A stretch of 64,000 nt of DNA from Fontivita pretiosa. GTDB taxonomy: Bacteria > Planctomycetota > Phycisphaerae > Tepidisphaerales > Tepidisphaeraceae. The stretch is taken from NCBI RefSeq assembly GCF_050410795.1, contig NZ_CP191258.1, positions 2,914,001 to 2,978,000 on the forward strand. The letters are read 5' to 3'. Under the pieces are notes generated by a model. That model was not told where the DNA came from. It saw only the letters and a list, made by a program, of their open reading frames with translations, and ran no database searches. The position numbers were made by a program, and so were the translations under genes. Within the stretch, counting starts at the first letter, position 1. Each line of letters starts with the position of its first letter. Shown here in pieces: positions 26,319 through 35,925 of the stretch.

Positions 26319-27287
26319 ATGGAAGTCATGTTACTTCCGATTCTGGCGGCGGCGGCGGTGATGCTGCTGGTGTGGGGCGGGACCCAGGCGCTGGCGTCGC
26401 TGACCGATGCGCAGAAGCGAAAGCTCAAGCAGCGGCTGAGCACCGGCGGCCGGCTTGACGACGCGTCGGCGATCGCCCAGCGAAACATCCTCATGCAGCA
26501 GCAGGAGCTGGACGGGATGTCGGCGGCGCTGCTGCGGATTTCGCTGTTTGAGCGGCTCAACCGGCTGCTGGTTCATGCCTACCCGGACGTGACGCTGGGA
26601 CGGTTTCTGCTGGTGGTGGCGGGGATTGCGGTGGGGATGTTTCTGCTGTGCCTGTTGATCAGCGGATCGATCCTGGTGTCGGCGGTGGCGGGCGGAATCG
26701 GAATCTATGCGCCCTGCGTGGTATTGAGCAGCAAGCGCGCCAGGCGGCAGCGACTGCTGGCCGACCAGTTGCCCGAAGCGCTGGACTTTTTGGGTCGAAT
26801 TCTCAAGGCCGGGCACAGCCTCAGCACCGGGATTCAAATGATGGGCGAGGAGTTGCCACAGCCGCTGGCCGGCGAGTTCCGCCGCGCCTACGACCAGCAC
26901 AGCCTGGGACAGCCGATGGAGCAGGTGTTGCGTGAGATGGCCAAGCGGATTGAATCGACCGACTTTGCGTTCTTCGTGACCGCAACGCTGATCCAGCGGC
27001 AGACCGGCGGGGATCTCTCGGAAGTGCTGGGCAACATCAGCGACATGATTCGCCAGCGGATCCGCCTTCAGCAGCACGTGAAGGCCAAGACCGCCGAGGG
27101 ACGATTGACCGGGTACATCCTGACGGCATTTCCGGCGGTGATGTTCGTGATCGCGTATGTGCTGAACCCGGAGTACGCGGGCGTGCTGATTCACACGGGC
27201 ACCGGGCTGATGCTGCTGGGTGTGGCGTTCGGTCTGCAACTGCTGGGGCTGTACTTCATCAAGAAGATCACGACGGTGGTCGTGTAG
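26319..27287 (+). CDS. tadB: Tad inner-membrane platform protein TadB
   Basis: 322 residues of the T2SSF/GspF family. Membrane spans near residues 3-22, 95-115, 118-136 and two at the C-terminus (about 262-282, 290-315). The T2SSF domain is recognisable as LPEALDFLGRILKAGHSLSTGIQMMGEELPQPLAGEFRRAYDQH and FAFFVTATLIQRQTGGDLSEVLGNISDMIRQR. With TadC it forms the membrane platform that couples CpaF to pilin assembly. It directly follows cpaF. Confidence 0.93.
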   Translation: MEVMLLPILAAAAVMLLVWGGTQALASLTDAQKRKLKQRLSTGGRLDDASAIAQRNILMQQQELDGMSAALLRISLFERLNRLLVHAYPDVTLGRFLLVVAGIAVGMFLLCLLISGSILVSAVAGGIGIYAPCVVLSSKRARRQRLLADQLPEALDFLGRILKAGHSLSTGIQMMGEELPQPLAGEFRRAYDQHSLGQPMEQVLREMAKRIESTDFAFFVTATLIQRQTGGDLSEVLGNISDMIRQRIRLQQHVKAKTAEGRLTGYILTAFPAVMFVIAYVLNPEYAGVLIHTGTGLMLLGVAFGLQLLGLYFIKKITTVVV

Positions 27288-27400
27288 CAGGGGCAGGGAA
27301 CAGGTGGCAGCGTGCAGAAACAGCAAGAGGCAGCGGCGTGCGCCAGTGAGCGGCCGACGTGCCGGTGTGCGGATCTTCCGCGGCGCAGCGGGATGAAGTT

Positions 27401-28327
27401 ATGAACGAGCAGATTCTGCTATACATGTGCGTTGGCGGCGCCGTAGCGGGGGTGGCGTTTTTCGTCTCGCGGCTGGCGCTGGGCGCCGCTGCCGACGCCA
27501 AACTCCGCGAACGACTGGAGGATGCCGACCGCCCGGGTGGAGCCGCACATGGTCCATCCGCGACACAGACCGTTGTGCCGATCCTTCAGAAGATCGGTCA
27601 GGCCGCCGCCCAGCCGTTCATGCCCAAGAGCCGCCAGAAGGTCTCCAGCCTTCGGCGAGACCTGGGTTACGCCGGCATCTACAGCGCGTCAGCGGTGAAG
27701 CTGGTGACCGGGGCGAAGGTGCTTTGCCTGCTGGGGGGAGTGCTGATCGGCTACCTGCTGGGCGCGCTGGTTGGCCTGGTGATGCTGGGGACATCGGTTG
27801 GAGGGCTGGTGGGATACCTGATGCCGCGAATGTGGCTCAAGTCACGGATTCGCGCCAACCAGCGGGCGTTGACGATCGGGCTTCCCGATGCGCTGGACCT
27901 TCTGGTGGTATGCGTCGAGGCGGGACTGACGATCGATTCGGCCATGCAGCGCGTGGGGCAGGAGCTGAACCTGGCGCATCCGGCGGTGGCCCGTGAGCTG
28001 GGGATCGCGCACATGGAAACGCGCGTGGGACTGTCACGGCAGGAAGCGCTGAAGAATCTGGGCGTGCGAACGGGCAATGCGGCGCTACAGTCGCTGGCGG
28101 CGATGCTGATCCAGGCCGACCGCTTCGGCACTTCCATCGCCGGCGCCCTGCGGATTCACGCCGACTCGCTGCGAACCAAACGCCAGCACGCCGCCGAGGA
28201 GATGGCCGCCAAGGCTTCCGTGAAGCTCAGCTTCCCGCTGGTGCTGTTCATCTTCCCGGCGACGTTCATTGTTCTGGCCGGGCCAACGGTGATCGGACTG
28301 ATGAAAAGCGCGCTGTTCAACGACTAA
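27401..28327 (+). CDS. tadC: Tad inner-membrane platform protein TadC
   Basis: 308 residues, paralogous to TadB. ATG 27401 is chosen with GGGATGAAG upstream. T2SSF domain: LPDALDLLVVCVEAGLTIDSAMQRVGQELNLAHPAVARELGIAHMETRVGLSRQEALKNLGVRTG and SLAAMLIQADRFGTSIAGALRIHADSLRTKRQHAAEEMAAKASVKLSFPLVLFIFP, the usual TadC order with a TIVLAGP-like final span. It heterodimerises with TadB in known systems. It is followed after 49 bases by a lipoprotein gene that probably closes the operon. Confidence 0.93.
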   Translation: MNEQILLYMCVGGAVAGVAFFVSRLALGAAADAKLRERLEDADRPGGAAHGPSATQTVVPILQKIGQAAAQPFMPKSRQKVSSLRRDLGYAGIYSASAVKLVTGAKVLCLLGGVLIGYLLGALVGLVMLGTSVGGLVGYLMPRMWLKSRIRANQRALTIGLPDALDLLVVCVEAGLTIDSAMQRVGQELNLAHPAVARELGIAHMETRVGLSRQEALKNLGVRTGNAALQSLAAMLIQADRFGTSIAGALRIHADSLRTKRQHAAEEMAAKASVKLSFPLVLFIFPATFIVLAGPTVIGLMKSALFND

Positions 28328-28376
28328 GTGATTAACGCGCTGCGCCGGTGAGACGATCTAAAAGGTGGTGACAAAC

Positions 28377-28934
28377 ATGACCAGCAGAACGCACAAACAG
28401 TTGATTGCGCCGGCAATGGGGTTGCCGATCGGGCTGCTGATGGCGGCGGCGCTGATTGGTGCAGCGCTGGGCGGGTGCGCGACGGACAAGTCGCAGATGA
28501 AGGACTTTTTCCCGCCCAACGACGGCAACCGCGCCGTCAACCAGATGGCCAACATGCAGGCAGATCTGGGCGCCCGCGCCGACGCCACGCTGCACCCGGT
28601 CCACTTCGACGGGACCAGGCTCAACTCCCTTGGCGAGCAGAAGCTGGCGGCGCTGATCGGACAGGACCCGGACGCGGACGTGAACGTGTATCTGGACATG
28701 CCCGAGAATGAGCTGGCTGAGGCGCGACGGGACGTGGTGAGAAGCTATCTGATCGATCGAGGCGTGACTGCGACGCATGCCAAAGTGCAGATCGGGCCCA
28801 ACCCCGACACCCTCACGCCCGCGGCGATCGGACTGGCGCACCTGAGCAAGACCGAAACGGGACAGGCTGGCGGCGTGGCGGCGGTCGAACAGACCAGCAT
28901 GGGGACCGGCGGCAGCAGCGGGGGAACGAAGTGA
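28377..28934 (+). CDS. Tad-locus lipoprotein, OmpA/CpaD-like
   Basis: 185 residues. ATG 28377 has AAAGGTGG upstream; a GTG at 28365 would overlap that box. Lipobox GAALGGC gives an acylated cysteine near residue 33. The body has HPVHFDGTRLNSLGEQKLAALIG, VNVYLDMPENE and ARRDVVRSYLIDRGV, matching the layout of an OmpA-like domain and of the CpaD pilus lipoprotein (strand, helix, strand, R-x(3)-V helix). As the last gene of the Tad locus it probably helps place or stabilise the secretin in the outer membrane. The tail is Gly/Ser/Thr-rich. Confidence 0.7.
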   Translation: MTSRTHKQLIAPAMGLPIGLLMAAALIGAALGGCATDKSQMKDFFPPNDGNRAVNQMANMQADLGARADATLHPVHFDGTRLNSLGEQKLAALIGQDPDADVNVYLDMPENELAEARRDVVRSYLIDRGVTATHAKVQIGPNPDTLTPAAIGLAHLSKTETGQAGGVAAVEQTSMGTGGSSGGTK

Positions 28935-29043
28935 TCGGTGTTTTCCGGATTGGGGCAGGGTAGCGGGGTGAGGAGCAGATGATAAGGGGGCGCGGGATCG
29001 GTTCACAACCGCCCAGTGTCTTCCGGAGCAGGAGAGGATCGGC

Positions 29044-29068
29044 GGCGGCGAATCGGCGATTCGTCGCC
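29044..29068. terminator. Strong hairpin between the Tad locus and the convergent HAD gene
   Basis: GGCGGCGAATC (29044-29054) and GATTCGTCGCC (29058-29068) form an 11-bp stem with one mismatch and a three-base loop. Its location between convergent transcripts suggests termination in either direction, although no T-run follows. Confidence 0.45.
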
Positions 29069-29134
29069 GTCGCGTCTTTGGGCCGTGCAGCGGTCGGGGC
29101 GACGCGTGCCGTCATCGGCACGATCAGGGGCTGC

Positions 29135-29719
29135 TCAGCCGTGCATCTGCCGCAAAAGCTCGTGCAGTTCGTGCAGATCGGCGACGGTCTTCCAGGGCTG
29201 GGCCGCAAAGTCGCGCCGGCGACGGTGACTGACCCAGACGGTCTTCATTCCCGCGGCCAGCCCGGCCTCCACATCGTGTCGCCCGTCGCCGACCATCCAG
29301 GCGTCGTGATGATCGGGCACGGCCAGTCGCTGGCAGGCCAGCAGCAGCGGCGTCGGATCGGGCTTGTAGACGCCGTCGTCGCGGGTGATCAGGATGTGGA
29401 TGGGCAGGGCGTGGCGTGCCACGACAACTTCGGCACTGCGGCGGCTGTTGCGGGTGATCAGCGCCATTGGAATGCGGCGGGACTCGATCCACCGCAGCAG
29501 TTCAGCACAACCGGGATTCAACGTGGACTGTTCGGCGGCGGCGTCCTCGTGGCGAAGCAGAATCTGCCGCGCCCGTGCCAGCCGCGCCGGCTCCATCTCC
29601 GCCATCGCTTCCAAAATCGGACGATCGCCGATGCCCATCTCTGCCCTGATCGCGGCGAAATCGAGCATCGGACGGGTGAGCGTGCCGTCCATGTCAAACA
29701 GGATGGCCGACGGTCTCAT
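29135..29719 (-). CDS. HAD-superfamily phosphatase
   Basis: 194 residues. HAD motif I is ILFDMDGTLTRP (nucleophile D11 and acid D13), motif II ALITRNS, motif III lysine in YKPDPTP, motif IV MVGDGRHDVEAG. Layout and length are those of phosphoglycolate-phosphatase-like enzymes with a helical cap after motif I. The substrate is unknown. The start is at the Met 11 residues before the nucleophile; a longer frame to 29785 has no similarity to the family. It lies after the ankyrin gene on the same strand, 69 bases apart. Confidence 0.85.
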   Translation of the reverse strand: MRPSAILFDMDGTLTRPMLDFAAIRAEMGIGDRPILEAMAEMEPARLARARQILLRHEDAAAEQSTLNPGCAELLRWIESRRIPMALITRNSRRSAEVVVARHALPIHILITRDDGVYKPDPTPLLLACQRLAVPDHHDAWMVGDGRHDVEAGLAAGMKTVWVSHRRRRDFAAQPWKTVADLHELHELLRQMHG

Positions 29720-29788
29720 ACGTTTGATGTTTGTCCGCGTCGTCGCGGGAAGCAAGCGTCGCGGGGATGCAGCAGGACATGACACGCA

Positions 29789-30571
29789 CTAGCCGCCAGA
29801 CGCAGACAGCGCATGCGGTTGCGTTGCGGGCTGCGGCGGTTGTGGGCGATTCTCGACCGGCCGAAAGAGGCTCGCCAACCGTTCAATGAGATTGGCCAGA
29901 TCATGGTGGTCGTTGCTGCGGGCGTGGTCGGCAGCGGTCAGGCCGTCGTGATCGCGGCGGGTCGGGTCGGCGCCGGCGTCGATCAGCAGCATCACCAGGG
30001 CCGGCGAGCAGCGATGGGACGTGACGGCGAGCATGAGCGGTGTAGTGCCGTCGTCGCAGGCGGCATTGGGATCAGCGCCGCGCGACAGCAGCAGCGCGAC
30101 CGTCGAAACGTGCGCGTACAGGGCAGCATGCGCCAGCGGAGTCATCCCGAGGCTGTCGGGCTGGTTGACCGAGGCGCCCCGATCAAGCAGCAAGCGAGCG
30201 ACGTCGGTCTTCCCGGCGCAGGCGGCGTGAGCCAGCGCCGTGCGTCCGCAGCGATCAACCGCATGCAGATCCGCGCCGCGACTGAGCAGCTCTCGCGTCG
30301 TGTGCAGATCTCCGTTGCTGGCGGCGATCATCAGCGCGGTCTGCTGGCTGAAAGGCTCGATGGCGTTGGGCGATGCGCCGCTGGCCAGCGCCTCATCAAT
30401 CTGCTGCCACTCGCGAAAGCGCAGTGCCAGCAGGAGCCGTTCATCGGCATCGGCCCCGCCGGCAGGATAGCGGCGCACGATGATCGGTCCCCAGCACAAG
30501 CCACAGAACAGCGTAAGCAGGATTACGAGTTTCCCGATTCGCAGGAGTAACGATCTCATCTTCCGCAACAT
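29789..30571 (-). CDS. Membrane-anchored ankyrin-repeat protein
   Basis: 260 residues. N-terminal membrane segment (about 8-30) then five ankyrin repeats, roughly residues 45-215: QTALMIAASNGDLHTTRELL, RTALAHAACAGKTDVARLLLDRGAS, MTPLAHAALYAHVSTVALLLSRGAD, TTPLMLAVTSHRCSPALVMLLIDAGAD and a degenerate GLTAADHARSNDHHDLANLI. The C-terminus is Pro/Gln-rich. Ankyrin stacks bind proteins; with the N-terminal anchor it is probably periplasmic. The partner is unknown. It sits between the PEP-CTERM gene and the HAD gene, all on the minus strand. Confidence 0.82.
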   Translation of the reverse strand: MLRKMRSLLLRIGKLVILLTLFCGLCWGPIIVRRYPAGGADADERLLLALRFREWQQIDEALASGASPNAIEPFSQQTALMIAASNGDLHTTRELLSRGADLHAVDRCGRTALAHAACAGKTDVARLLLDRGASVNQPDSLGMTPLAHAALYAHVSTVALLLSRGADPNAACDDGTTPLMLAVTSHRCSPALVMLLIDAGADPTRRDHDGLTAADHARSNDHHDLANLIERLASLFRPVENRPQPPQPATQPHALSASGG

Positions 30572-30656
30572 ATACGGATAGAGAGCTCGGTTGTTCGTAC
30601 AGAGCCGGTGGGTGCGGGTTCGATGTCACATTCGAACCAGTCAGCCGGAGCTTGCA

Positions 30657-31316
30657 CTACGAAAGTCTGCGACGTGGCAGGCAGACCGAAGCGGCGGCGA
30701 TCAACAGGATGGCGGCGCCGGCGGGCTCGGGAACCGTCACCCAACCGCTGTTGTTGGCCTGGGCGCCAATGCCCTGCACGTGAGCGGCGGTAGGGAACGG
30801 ACCTTTGCCTCCAGCAGGGGCGCTGAGGAAATTGAAGGAGTTGGCCGTCAATGAGGAAATCCCGCTGATGGTGTACACGACCGACTCGCCGGCGGTAAAG
30901 CGGTTGGCGGGCGGCGCGTTGTCGAAGGCGACCTGGATGTCATACAGCCCGTCGCCATCGGCCTGGAACGCGTTGACTCCGGTGAGAATCGTCGGATTGG
31001 CGAAGGTTCCAGTCTTGGTCGGAGAAGAAAAGATCAAGTTGGCGGGGTTGAGACTGGGGTCGAGGTTGAAGTTCCATTCGGAGACGAATTCGCTGCCGGT
31101 GAGGTTCAGGGCCGTGAGGGTGAGCGTGACCGAGCCGCTGGACCCGCCATCGTCGAAGGTGGCGCGGAGCCACGGCGTGGCGCCTGCCGGGGCAGTGGCA
31201 CCGCTGAACTCGACGGACAGATCGTAAGTGATGACCGCAGCGCGGGCAGTATGGCCCAGCGACATGGACAGCACGATGGCCGATGCACACAGGAAAAGTT
31301 GGGGACGACCGATCAT
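30657..31316 (-). CDS. PEP-CTERM sorted exported protein
   Basis: 219 residues. Signal peptide ending at ARA-AV (about residue 26); a beta-rich domain with DDGGSSGSVTLTLTALNLTGSEFVSEW and FLSAPAGGKGPFPTAAHVQGIG, a pattern common among small PEP-CTERM extracellular proteins; then VPEPAGAAILLIAAASVCLPRRR, the VPEP motif, membrane helix and basic end recognised by exosortase. The function of the body is unknown. No dockerin is present, unlike the two other PEP proteins here. No exosortase gene is in the window. Confidence 0.85.
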   Translation of the reverse strand: MIGRPQLFLCASAIVLSMSLGHTARAAVITYDLSVEFSGATAPAGATPWLRATFDDGGSSGSVTLTLTALNLTGSEFVSEWNFNLDPSLNPANLIFSSPTKTGTFANPTILTGVNAFQADGDGLYDIQVAFDNAPPANRFTAGESVVYTISGISSLTANSFNFLSAPAGGKGPFPTAAHVQGIGAQANNSGWVTVPEPAGAAILLIAAASVCLPRRRLS

Positions 31317-31649
31317 GATCTTCCGCTCCGGTACGACTTTGGGGTTAGTCTTGTGGTTGATCCATCAGCAGCGCCACGGATGCAGCGCGGCGTCGCTGCC
31401 CCAACGTGTTAGCTTCCTCATCATACAGGAAATATAGTTTGATGCAATGAAGAATCGGGGTTACAGACTATGGATGTGGTGAACGACAAGGAACAGGCCG
31501 ACTTGGGAGGACTGTACAGTTTATCCGATGCTTGCCGGCGGTAAGGGCTGTCGCAAGATCATCCGGACTCAAAACTCCACAGGAGCTGGACGAAGTTTGG
31601 AGAGCGGCCTATTCTGGCGGTCCCGCGGCATCGGGCAAACGGACTTGTT
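31317..31649. other. 333-bp divergent intergenic region
   Basis: It separates the PEP-CTERM gene (minus) from the epimerase gene (plus). It is AT-richer around 31415-31470. I see no repeat or RNA. A 24-codon frame from 31469 has no ribosome-binding site and is not called. It probably holds promoters for both flanking genes. Confidence 0.5.
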
Positions 31650-32633
31650 ATGCGTTATCTGATCACTGGCGGGGCGGGATTCATCGGTTCGCACCTGGCC
31701 GAGCGGCTGGTCCGCGACGGCCAGCAGGTCACGATCCTGGACGATCTGTCCACCGGTCGCGAATCGAATCTGGCGGCGCTGCGCGGCAGCCCTCACATGC
31801 AGTTCATCCGTGACAGCGTCGAAAACGAATCCACCGTCGCGCTGGCCGTGTCACAATGTGATGCGATTTTCCACCTGGCGGCGGCGGTGGGGGTGCAGCT
31901 CATCGTCGATCAGCCAGTACGCACCATCACCACGCTGATTCACGGCACGGAGGTGGTGCTGGCCGCCGCGCATCGCTTCGGCAGGCCTGTGCTGATCACC
32001 TCCAGCTCCGAAGTCTATGGCAAGGGAACGCGCGTGCCGTTTGGCGAGGACGACGACATCGTCATGGGCCCCACGCGACACAGCCGATGGTGCTACGCCT
32101 ACAGCAAGGCGATCGACGAATTCCTCGGTCTGGCGTACCACAAGCAGTTCGGCCTGCCGGTGGTGATCGTGCGGCTGTTCAACACGGTGGGACCAAGACA
32201 GGTTGGGATGTATGGGATGGTTCTGCCGCGATTCGTGGAAGCGGCGCTGGCGGGCAGGCCGCTTCAGGTCTACGGAGATGGCACGCAGACGCGCTGCTTC
32301 TGCCATGTCGCCGACGTCGTCGATGCCCTGGTGAAGCTGATGAACACGCCTGCCGCCGTCGGGCAGGTCTTTAACCTGGGCAGCGACCAGGAGATCTCGA
32401 TCAACGACCTGGCCAGGCGCGTGATCGAGCTGACGGGATCCAACAGCGCGATCGAGCACGTGTCGTACGAAAAAGCCTATGGCCAGCCGTTCGACGATCT
32501 GCCCCGGCGTGTGCCGAAGCTGGATCGGATTCGCGCGGCGATCGGATTTGAGCCGAGGTTCAACCTGGATCAGATCATCCGGTCGGTGATCGACGAGCGA
32601 CGGGGTGCGATGAGACCGGCTGGACCGTCATAG
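31650..32633 (+). CDS. NAD-dependent sugar-nucleotide epimerase/dehydratase
   Basis: 327-residue extended short-chain dehydrogenase. Dinucleotide-binding GGAGFIG at residues 7-13, the acidic strand end TILDDLSTG, a TSSSEVYG segment, the catalytic Tyr-Lys in YAYSKAIDEF (YxxxK), and a C-terminal substrate domain with TVGPRQVGMYGMVLPRFVEAAL and RCFCHVADVVDALV. These are features of UDP-glucose/UDP-glucuronate-type enzymes; the exact reaction is not decided by sequence alone. Together with the WecA-like and UDP-glucose dehydrogenase genes nearby it suggests surface-polysaccharide synthesis. Confidence 0.88.
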   Translation: MRYLITGGAGFIGSHLAERLVRDGQQVTILDDLSTGRESNLAALRGSPHMQFIRDSVENESTVALAVSQCDAIFHLAAAVGVQLIVDQPVRTITTLIHGTEVVLAAAHRFGRPVLITSSSEVYGKGTRVPFGEDDDIVMGPTRHSRWCYAYSKAIDEFLGLAYHKQFGLPVVIVRLFNTVGPRQVGMYGMVLPRFVEAALAGRPLQVYGDGTQTRCFCHVADVVDALVKLMNTPAAVGQVFNLGSDQEISINDLARRVIELTGSNSAIEHVSYEKAYGQPFDDLPRRVPKLDRIRAAIGFEPRFNLDQIIRSVIDERRGAMRPAGPS

Positions 32634-32703
32634 GTAACCAGCGGTGTGGGGAGCGGGCGTGCGGGCCGCTGGCGAAAGGCGGAGCGTGGGCGTGCGTGGT
32701 GAG

Positions 32704-35676
32704 TCAATGAATCGGGCCGGTGGTCGCGGGTCTGGTCGTCGCCTCCAGCGCCGCCAGTTCCGCCCGCCAGCGGGCGGCGTCGGTGGGACGGCCCGTATGG
32801 TCACAGATCTCAGCAAGGGCGGCCACAACGCTGCGGGCCACTTCGTGCTTCTGTAGTCCTCTAGATTGGATCGTTCTATATGCTTGCGCGAACAGCGTCT
32901 CGGCGTCACTGAGTCTTCCTGCGGCTCTGAGCAATGTGCCGAGGTGCTTCATCGAGCCAAGCGTGTCCAGATGATCGCTGCCGAGCACGCGCCGCCGACC
33001 GTCAAGCGCTTCGCGCAAGAGCGGCTCAGCTTTGTCGAGCCTTCCCTGCGCAAAAAGCAAGTAGCCAACGTTATTCACGGATCTGAGGGTCTCTGGGTGA
33101 TCAGCACCCAGCACGCTACGAAGGCCTTCCATCTCCTCACGCCACAGCGCCTCGGCGGTTTCGAGTCTCCCTTGCAACTGGAAAAGGCGGCCCATCCAAT
33201 GCAGCGAATTGAGCGTGTCCAGATGATGGTTTCCCAACACCTTTCGGCGACCCTCCAGCGCGTTGCGCAGCAACGGCTCGGCTTCTGCGAACTTCTTCTG
33301 GTCCAGCAACAATGCACCGGCCCAGCCCATCGCGTTCAGCGTCGTCGGGTGATCACGGCCCAACACGCGTGAAAAGCCCTCGGCCGCCTCGAAAGACAGC
33401 GATGCTGCCTCGTCATATCTGCCTTGGGCTCGCCGCAAGGCGCCCATAGCCCGAATGATGCTCAGCGTGGTTCGATGTACACTGCCCAACACGCTACGGC
33501 TCCTCTGCATCGCATCGCTCAGTAGGAGTTCGGCCTCACTCAGCTTGCCCTGTATGAGCAGCAGGCTTGCCAGATTATCGACCGAAACCAAGGTGTCGAG
33601 GTGATCGTCGCCGAGCGTACGACGACATCTCTCCAGTCCCTCGCGGAGGAAGGGTTCAGCGCGATCAGGCTGCCCTTTGGTCTGGAGGAGCATGCCCATG
33701 TTATTGATGGCGGATGTAGTATGCGGATGATCATCTCCCAGCACGCGCCGGTGTCGCTCGAGCGACTCGGACAAGAGGGCTTCGGCCTCGTCGAGTTTGC
33801 CTTGTTCCTGAAGCAGCGTTGCCAGCTGATTCAGCGCAGCCAATGTGTTCGGATGATCGTCCCCCAGCGTGACGCGGTGCTGCTCGAGCGCATCGCGCAA
33901 CAATGAATCGGCTTCGTCGAACCGCCCTTGGGCTACAAACAGGGTGCCGAGGTTCAGAACTGAGACCAACAGGTTCCGATCCCCAGGTCTGGCTAACAGA
34001 CGTCGTCGATCGAGCGCCTCCCGGAACAACAGCTCTGCATCCAACAGCTTGCCCCGTGCCTGCCGAAGTGACGCTAAACTGTTGATTGCACCCAAGGTAT
34101 CGGGATGGTCGCTCCCCAGGATGCGCCTGTTGCGCTCAACCGACTCGCGAAGAAACCGATCAGCCTCGTCGAGCTTGCCGGTGCCGTGGAGGAGGGTTCC
34201 CATCCATAAGAACGAATTCAGCGTGTCGGGGTGATCCTCGCCCAAGAGGCGCCGCCGCACGCCTAGAGCCGCTTCAGCATGCGGTAGAGCCAAATCCGAC
34301 CTGCCAACTGCTTCATAGGAGTAAACAAGTGCCATCCGAACGCTGGCTTCGGTCAGCGGTTTGCCGCTGAACTGCGTGCGAATCGCAGATGCTGCCGGGT
34401 CGAGCATTCTCTTGATGATTTGTTCGCGCACCGCCCTGTCCGGCATGTTCTCCGGCCGCGCCCCGTACAAAACGTTCTCATTGAAAAAGTGATTTACGGC
34501 GTCAAGCTCTTGGCTCCGTGACTGTGCTTCGGCACGCTGGCGGCGCTCGCGAAGGGCAAAAGTCGCCGAGAGCGCGGTCGCCGCCACCATGGCCAGAGCG
34601 ACCATGCCTGCCGATGCGACGACGACCTTATTCCTCTTCGCGAATTTCCTCAGGTTGTACCACGTGCTCGGCGGTCTTGCGGTGATCGGCTCGTAGTCGA
34701 GGTACCGCTTCACGTCCGCTGCCAGGTCTTGCGCAGTTGGATAGCGTCGGGTCTTGTCCTTCTCCATCGCCTTCTGCACGATCGTCTCGACGTCGCCACG
34801 CATCGAGCGGTCGATGCTGCTCAGCCTGCTCGGTTCTTCTTCGCAGATGATCCGCGCGGCCTCGGGCAGGGGGCGGTCCTTGACCTCGTAGGGCATGCGG
34901 CCTGCGAGCAGCTCGTAGCCGAGCACGCCAAGCGCGTAGACATCGGTGGCCTGGTCCAGCTCATCGACCTGCCCGCGGATTTGTTCCGGGGCCATGTAGG
35001 GCACGGTGCCGACGATGTGGCCCGTCTGGGTGTGCTGGGTAGCCGTCTGGGCATCGGCGTCGATGGCTCGTGCCACGCCGAAATCGAGGATCTTCGGCTT
35101 GCCGTCGCTCATCACCAGGATGTTGCCGGGCTTGAGGTCGCGGTGGACGATGCCCCGGCTGTGGGCGTGGCTGACGGCCTGGCAGATCTCGCAGAAAAGC
35201 TGCATCCGCTGGCGGAGCTTAAGCACAGGGCTTGCCTGCTTGAGATATACATCAAGCGGTTGGCCTTCGATCAGCTCCATCGCGAAGAACGGCTGAGGTC
35301 CGGCGCCGATGTCGGCGATGCCGGCGTAGTAGATTCGCGCGATGCCGTGATGATTCAGCCGCGCCAGCAGGACCGCCTCATGCTCGAAGCGGCGAAGCAG
35401 CGCGGGGGTCATCTTCCCGGGGTGAACGACCTTCAGCGCCGCGCGCTGCGCCAGTCGCAGATGCTCGGCCTCGTACACCACGCCCATCCCGCCCTCGTTG
35501 ATTTTGCGAATGATGCGGTAGTCGCCGATGTGCTCGGGAAGGGGATCAACGGATTCGACGACGGCTCTGGCGGCGGCGAGCTGAGCGGAACCGAACCAGG
35601 TCGAGTCCGGATTGTACGGCTGGGTCTGTGCGGGGGCGGTTGGCGCGGTCGGAGGCTGCTCCTGTCCAGCGGTCAT
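32704..35676 (-). CDS. Membrane Ser/Thr protein kinase with about twelve TPR repeats
   Basis: 990 residues. Cytoplasmic Hanks-type kinase domain about 53-330: glycine loop INEGGMGVVYEA, K82, HRDLKPGN with D180 and N185, DFG at 198-200, and VPYMAPEQ. All catalytic residues are present, so it should be active. A membrane span lies near 351-373. The C-terminal 570 residues, outside the cytoplasm, consist of about twelve 42-residue kinesin-light-chain-type TPRs, many starting DHPDTL or a variant and ending RxLGxD. The regular period and similarity between units point to recent internal duplication. TPRs bind proteins, so this looks like a sensor kinase reading an exported peptide or protein; partners are unknown. 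Confidence 0.93.
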   Translation of the reverse strand: MTAGQEQPPTAPTAPAQTQPYNPDSTWFGSAQLAAARAVVESVDPLPEHIGDYRIIRKINEGGMGVVYEAEHLRLAQRAALKVVHPGKMTPALLRRFEHEAVLLARLNHHGIARIYYAGIADIGAGPQPFFAMELIEGQPLDVYLKQASPVLKLRQRMQLFCEICQAVSHAHSRGIVHRDLKPGNILVMSDGKPKILDFGVARAIDADAQTATQHTQTGHIVGTVPYMAPEQIRGQVDELDQATDVYALGVLGYELLAGRMPYEVKDRPLPEAARIICEEEPSRLSSIDRSMRGDVETIVQKAMEKDKTRRYPTAQDLAADVKRYLDYEPITARPPSTWYNLRKFAKRNKVVVASAGMVALAMVAATALSATFALRERRQRAEAQSRSQELDAVNHFFNENVLYGARPENMPDRAVREQIIKRMLDPAASAIRTQFSGKPLTEASVRMALVYSYEAVGRSDLALPHAEAALGVRRRLLGEDHPDTLNSFLWMGTLLHGTGKLDEADRFLRESVERNRRILGSDHPDTLGAINSLASLRQARGKLLDAELLFREALDRRRLLARPGDRNLLVSVLNLGTLFVAQGRFDEADSLLRDALEQHRVTLGDDHPNTLAALNQLATLLQEQGKLDEAEALLSESLERHRRVLGDDHPHTTSAINNMGMLLQTKGQPDRAEPFLREGLERCRRTLGDDHLDTLVSVDNLASLLLIQGKLSEAELLLSDAMQRSRSVLGSVHRTTLSIIRAMGALRRAQGRYDEAASLSFEAAEGFSRVLGRDHPTTLNAMGWAGALLLDQKKFAEAEPLLRNALEGRRKVLGNHHLDTLNSLHWMGRLFQLQGRLETAEALWREEMEGLRSVLGADHPETLRSVNNVGYLLFAQGRLDKAEPLLREALDGRRRVLGSDHLDTLGSMKHLGTLLRAAGRLSDAETLFAQAYRTIQSRGLQKHEVARSVVAALAEICDHTGRPTDAARWRAELAALEATTRPATTGPIH

Positions 35677-35925
35677 GTTCTGTCCTCCCGCAGATGAAAT
35701 GAGCCGGCGATCGTAACGCTACCGAGGGGCAAAAGCGATGAAAAACCGGCGGCGATTCTCTGCCCCTGGCGGCTGCGACAAAAAGGGTGCAGGCGCATGC
35801 TGTTCTGGTCCGGGCGAGTGGCGCGCCCAGCGAGGCAGCCGGTTGGACATCCTCGCCTTCCACCTGTAATCTGCCTTGGGTCCCCGAGGGCGTCGATTCC
35901 GGGGCCAGGATGAGGTTTTGAGCGA

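Noticed and set aside
31469..31543. A 24-codon frame in the gap before the epimerase gene
   Set aside because: It has no ribosome-binding site and no conserved pattern; it could be a leader peptide but nothing supports it.
34729..35697. A 322-codon plus-strand frame opposite the kinase domain
   Set aside because: It is antisense to an intact catalytic domain and begins within it; no independent evidence.
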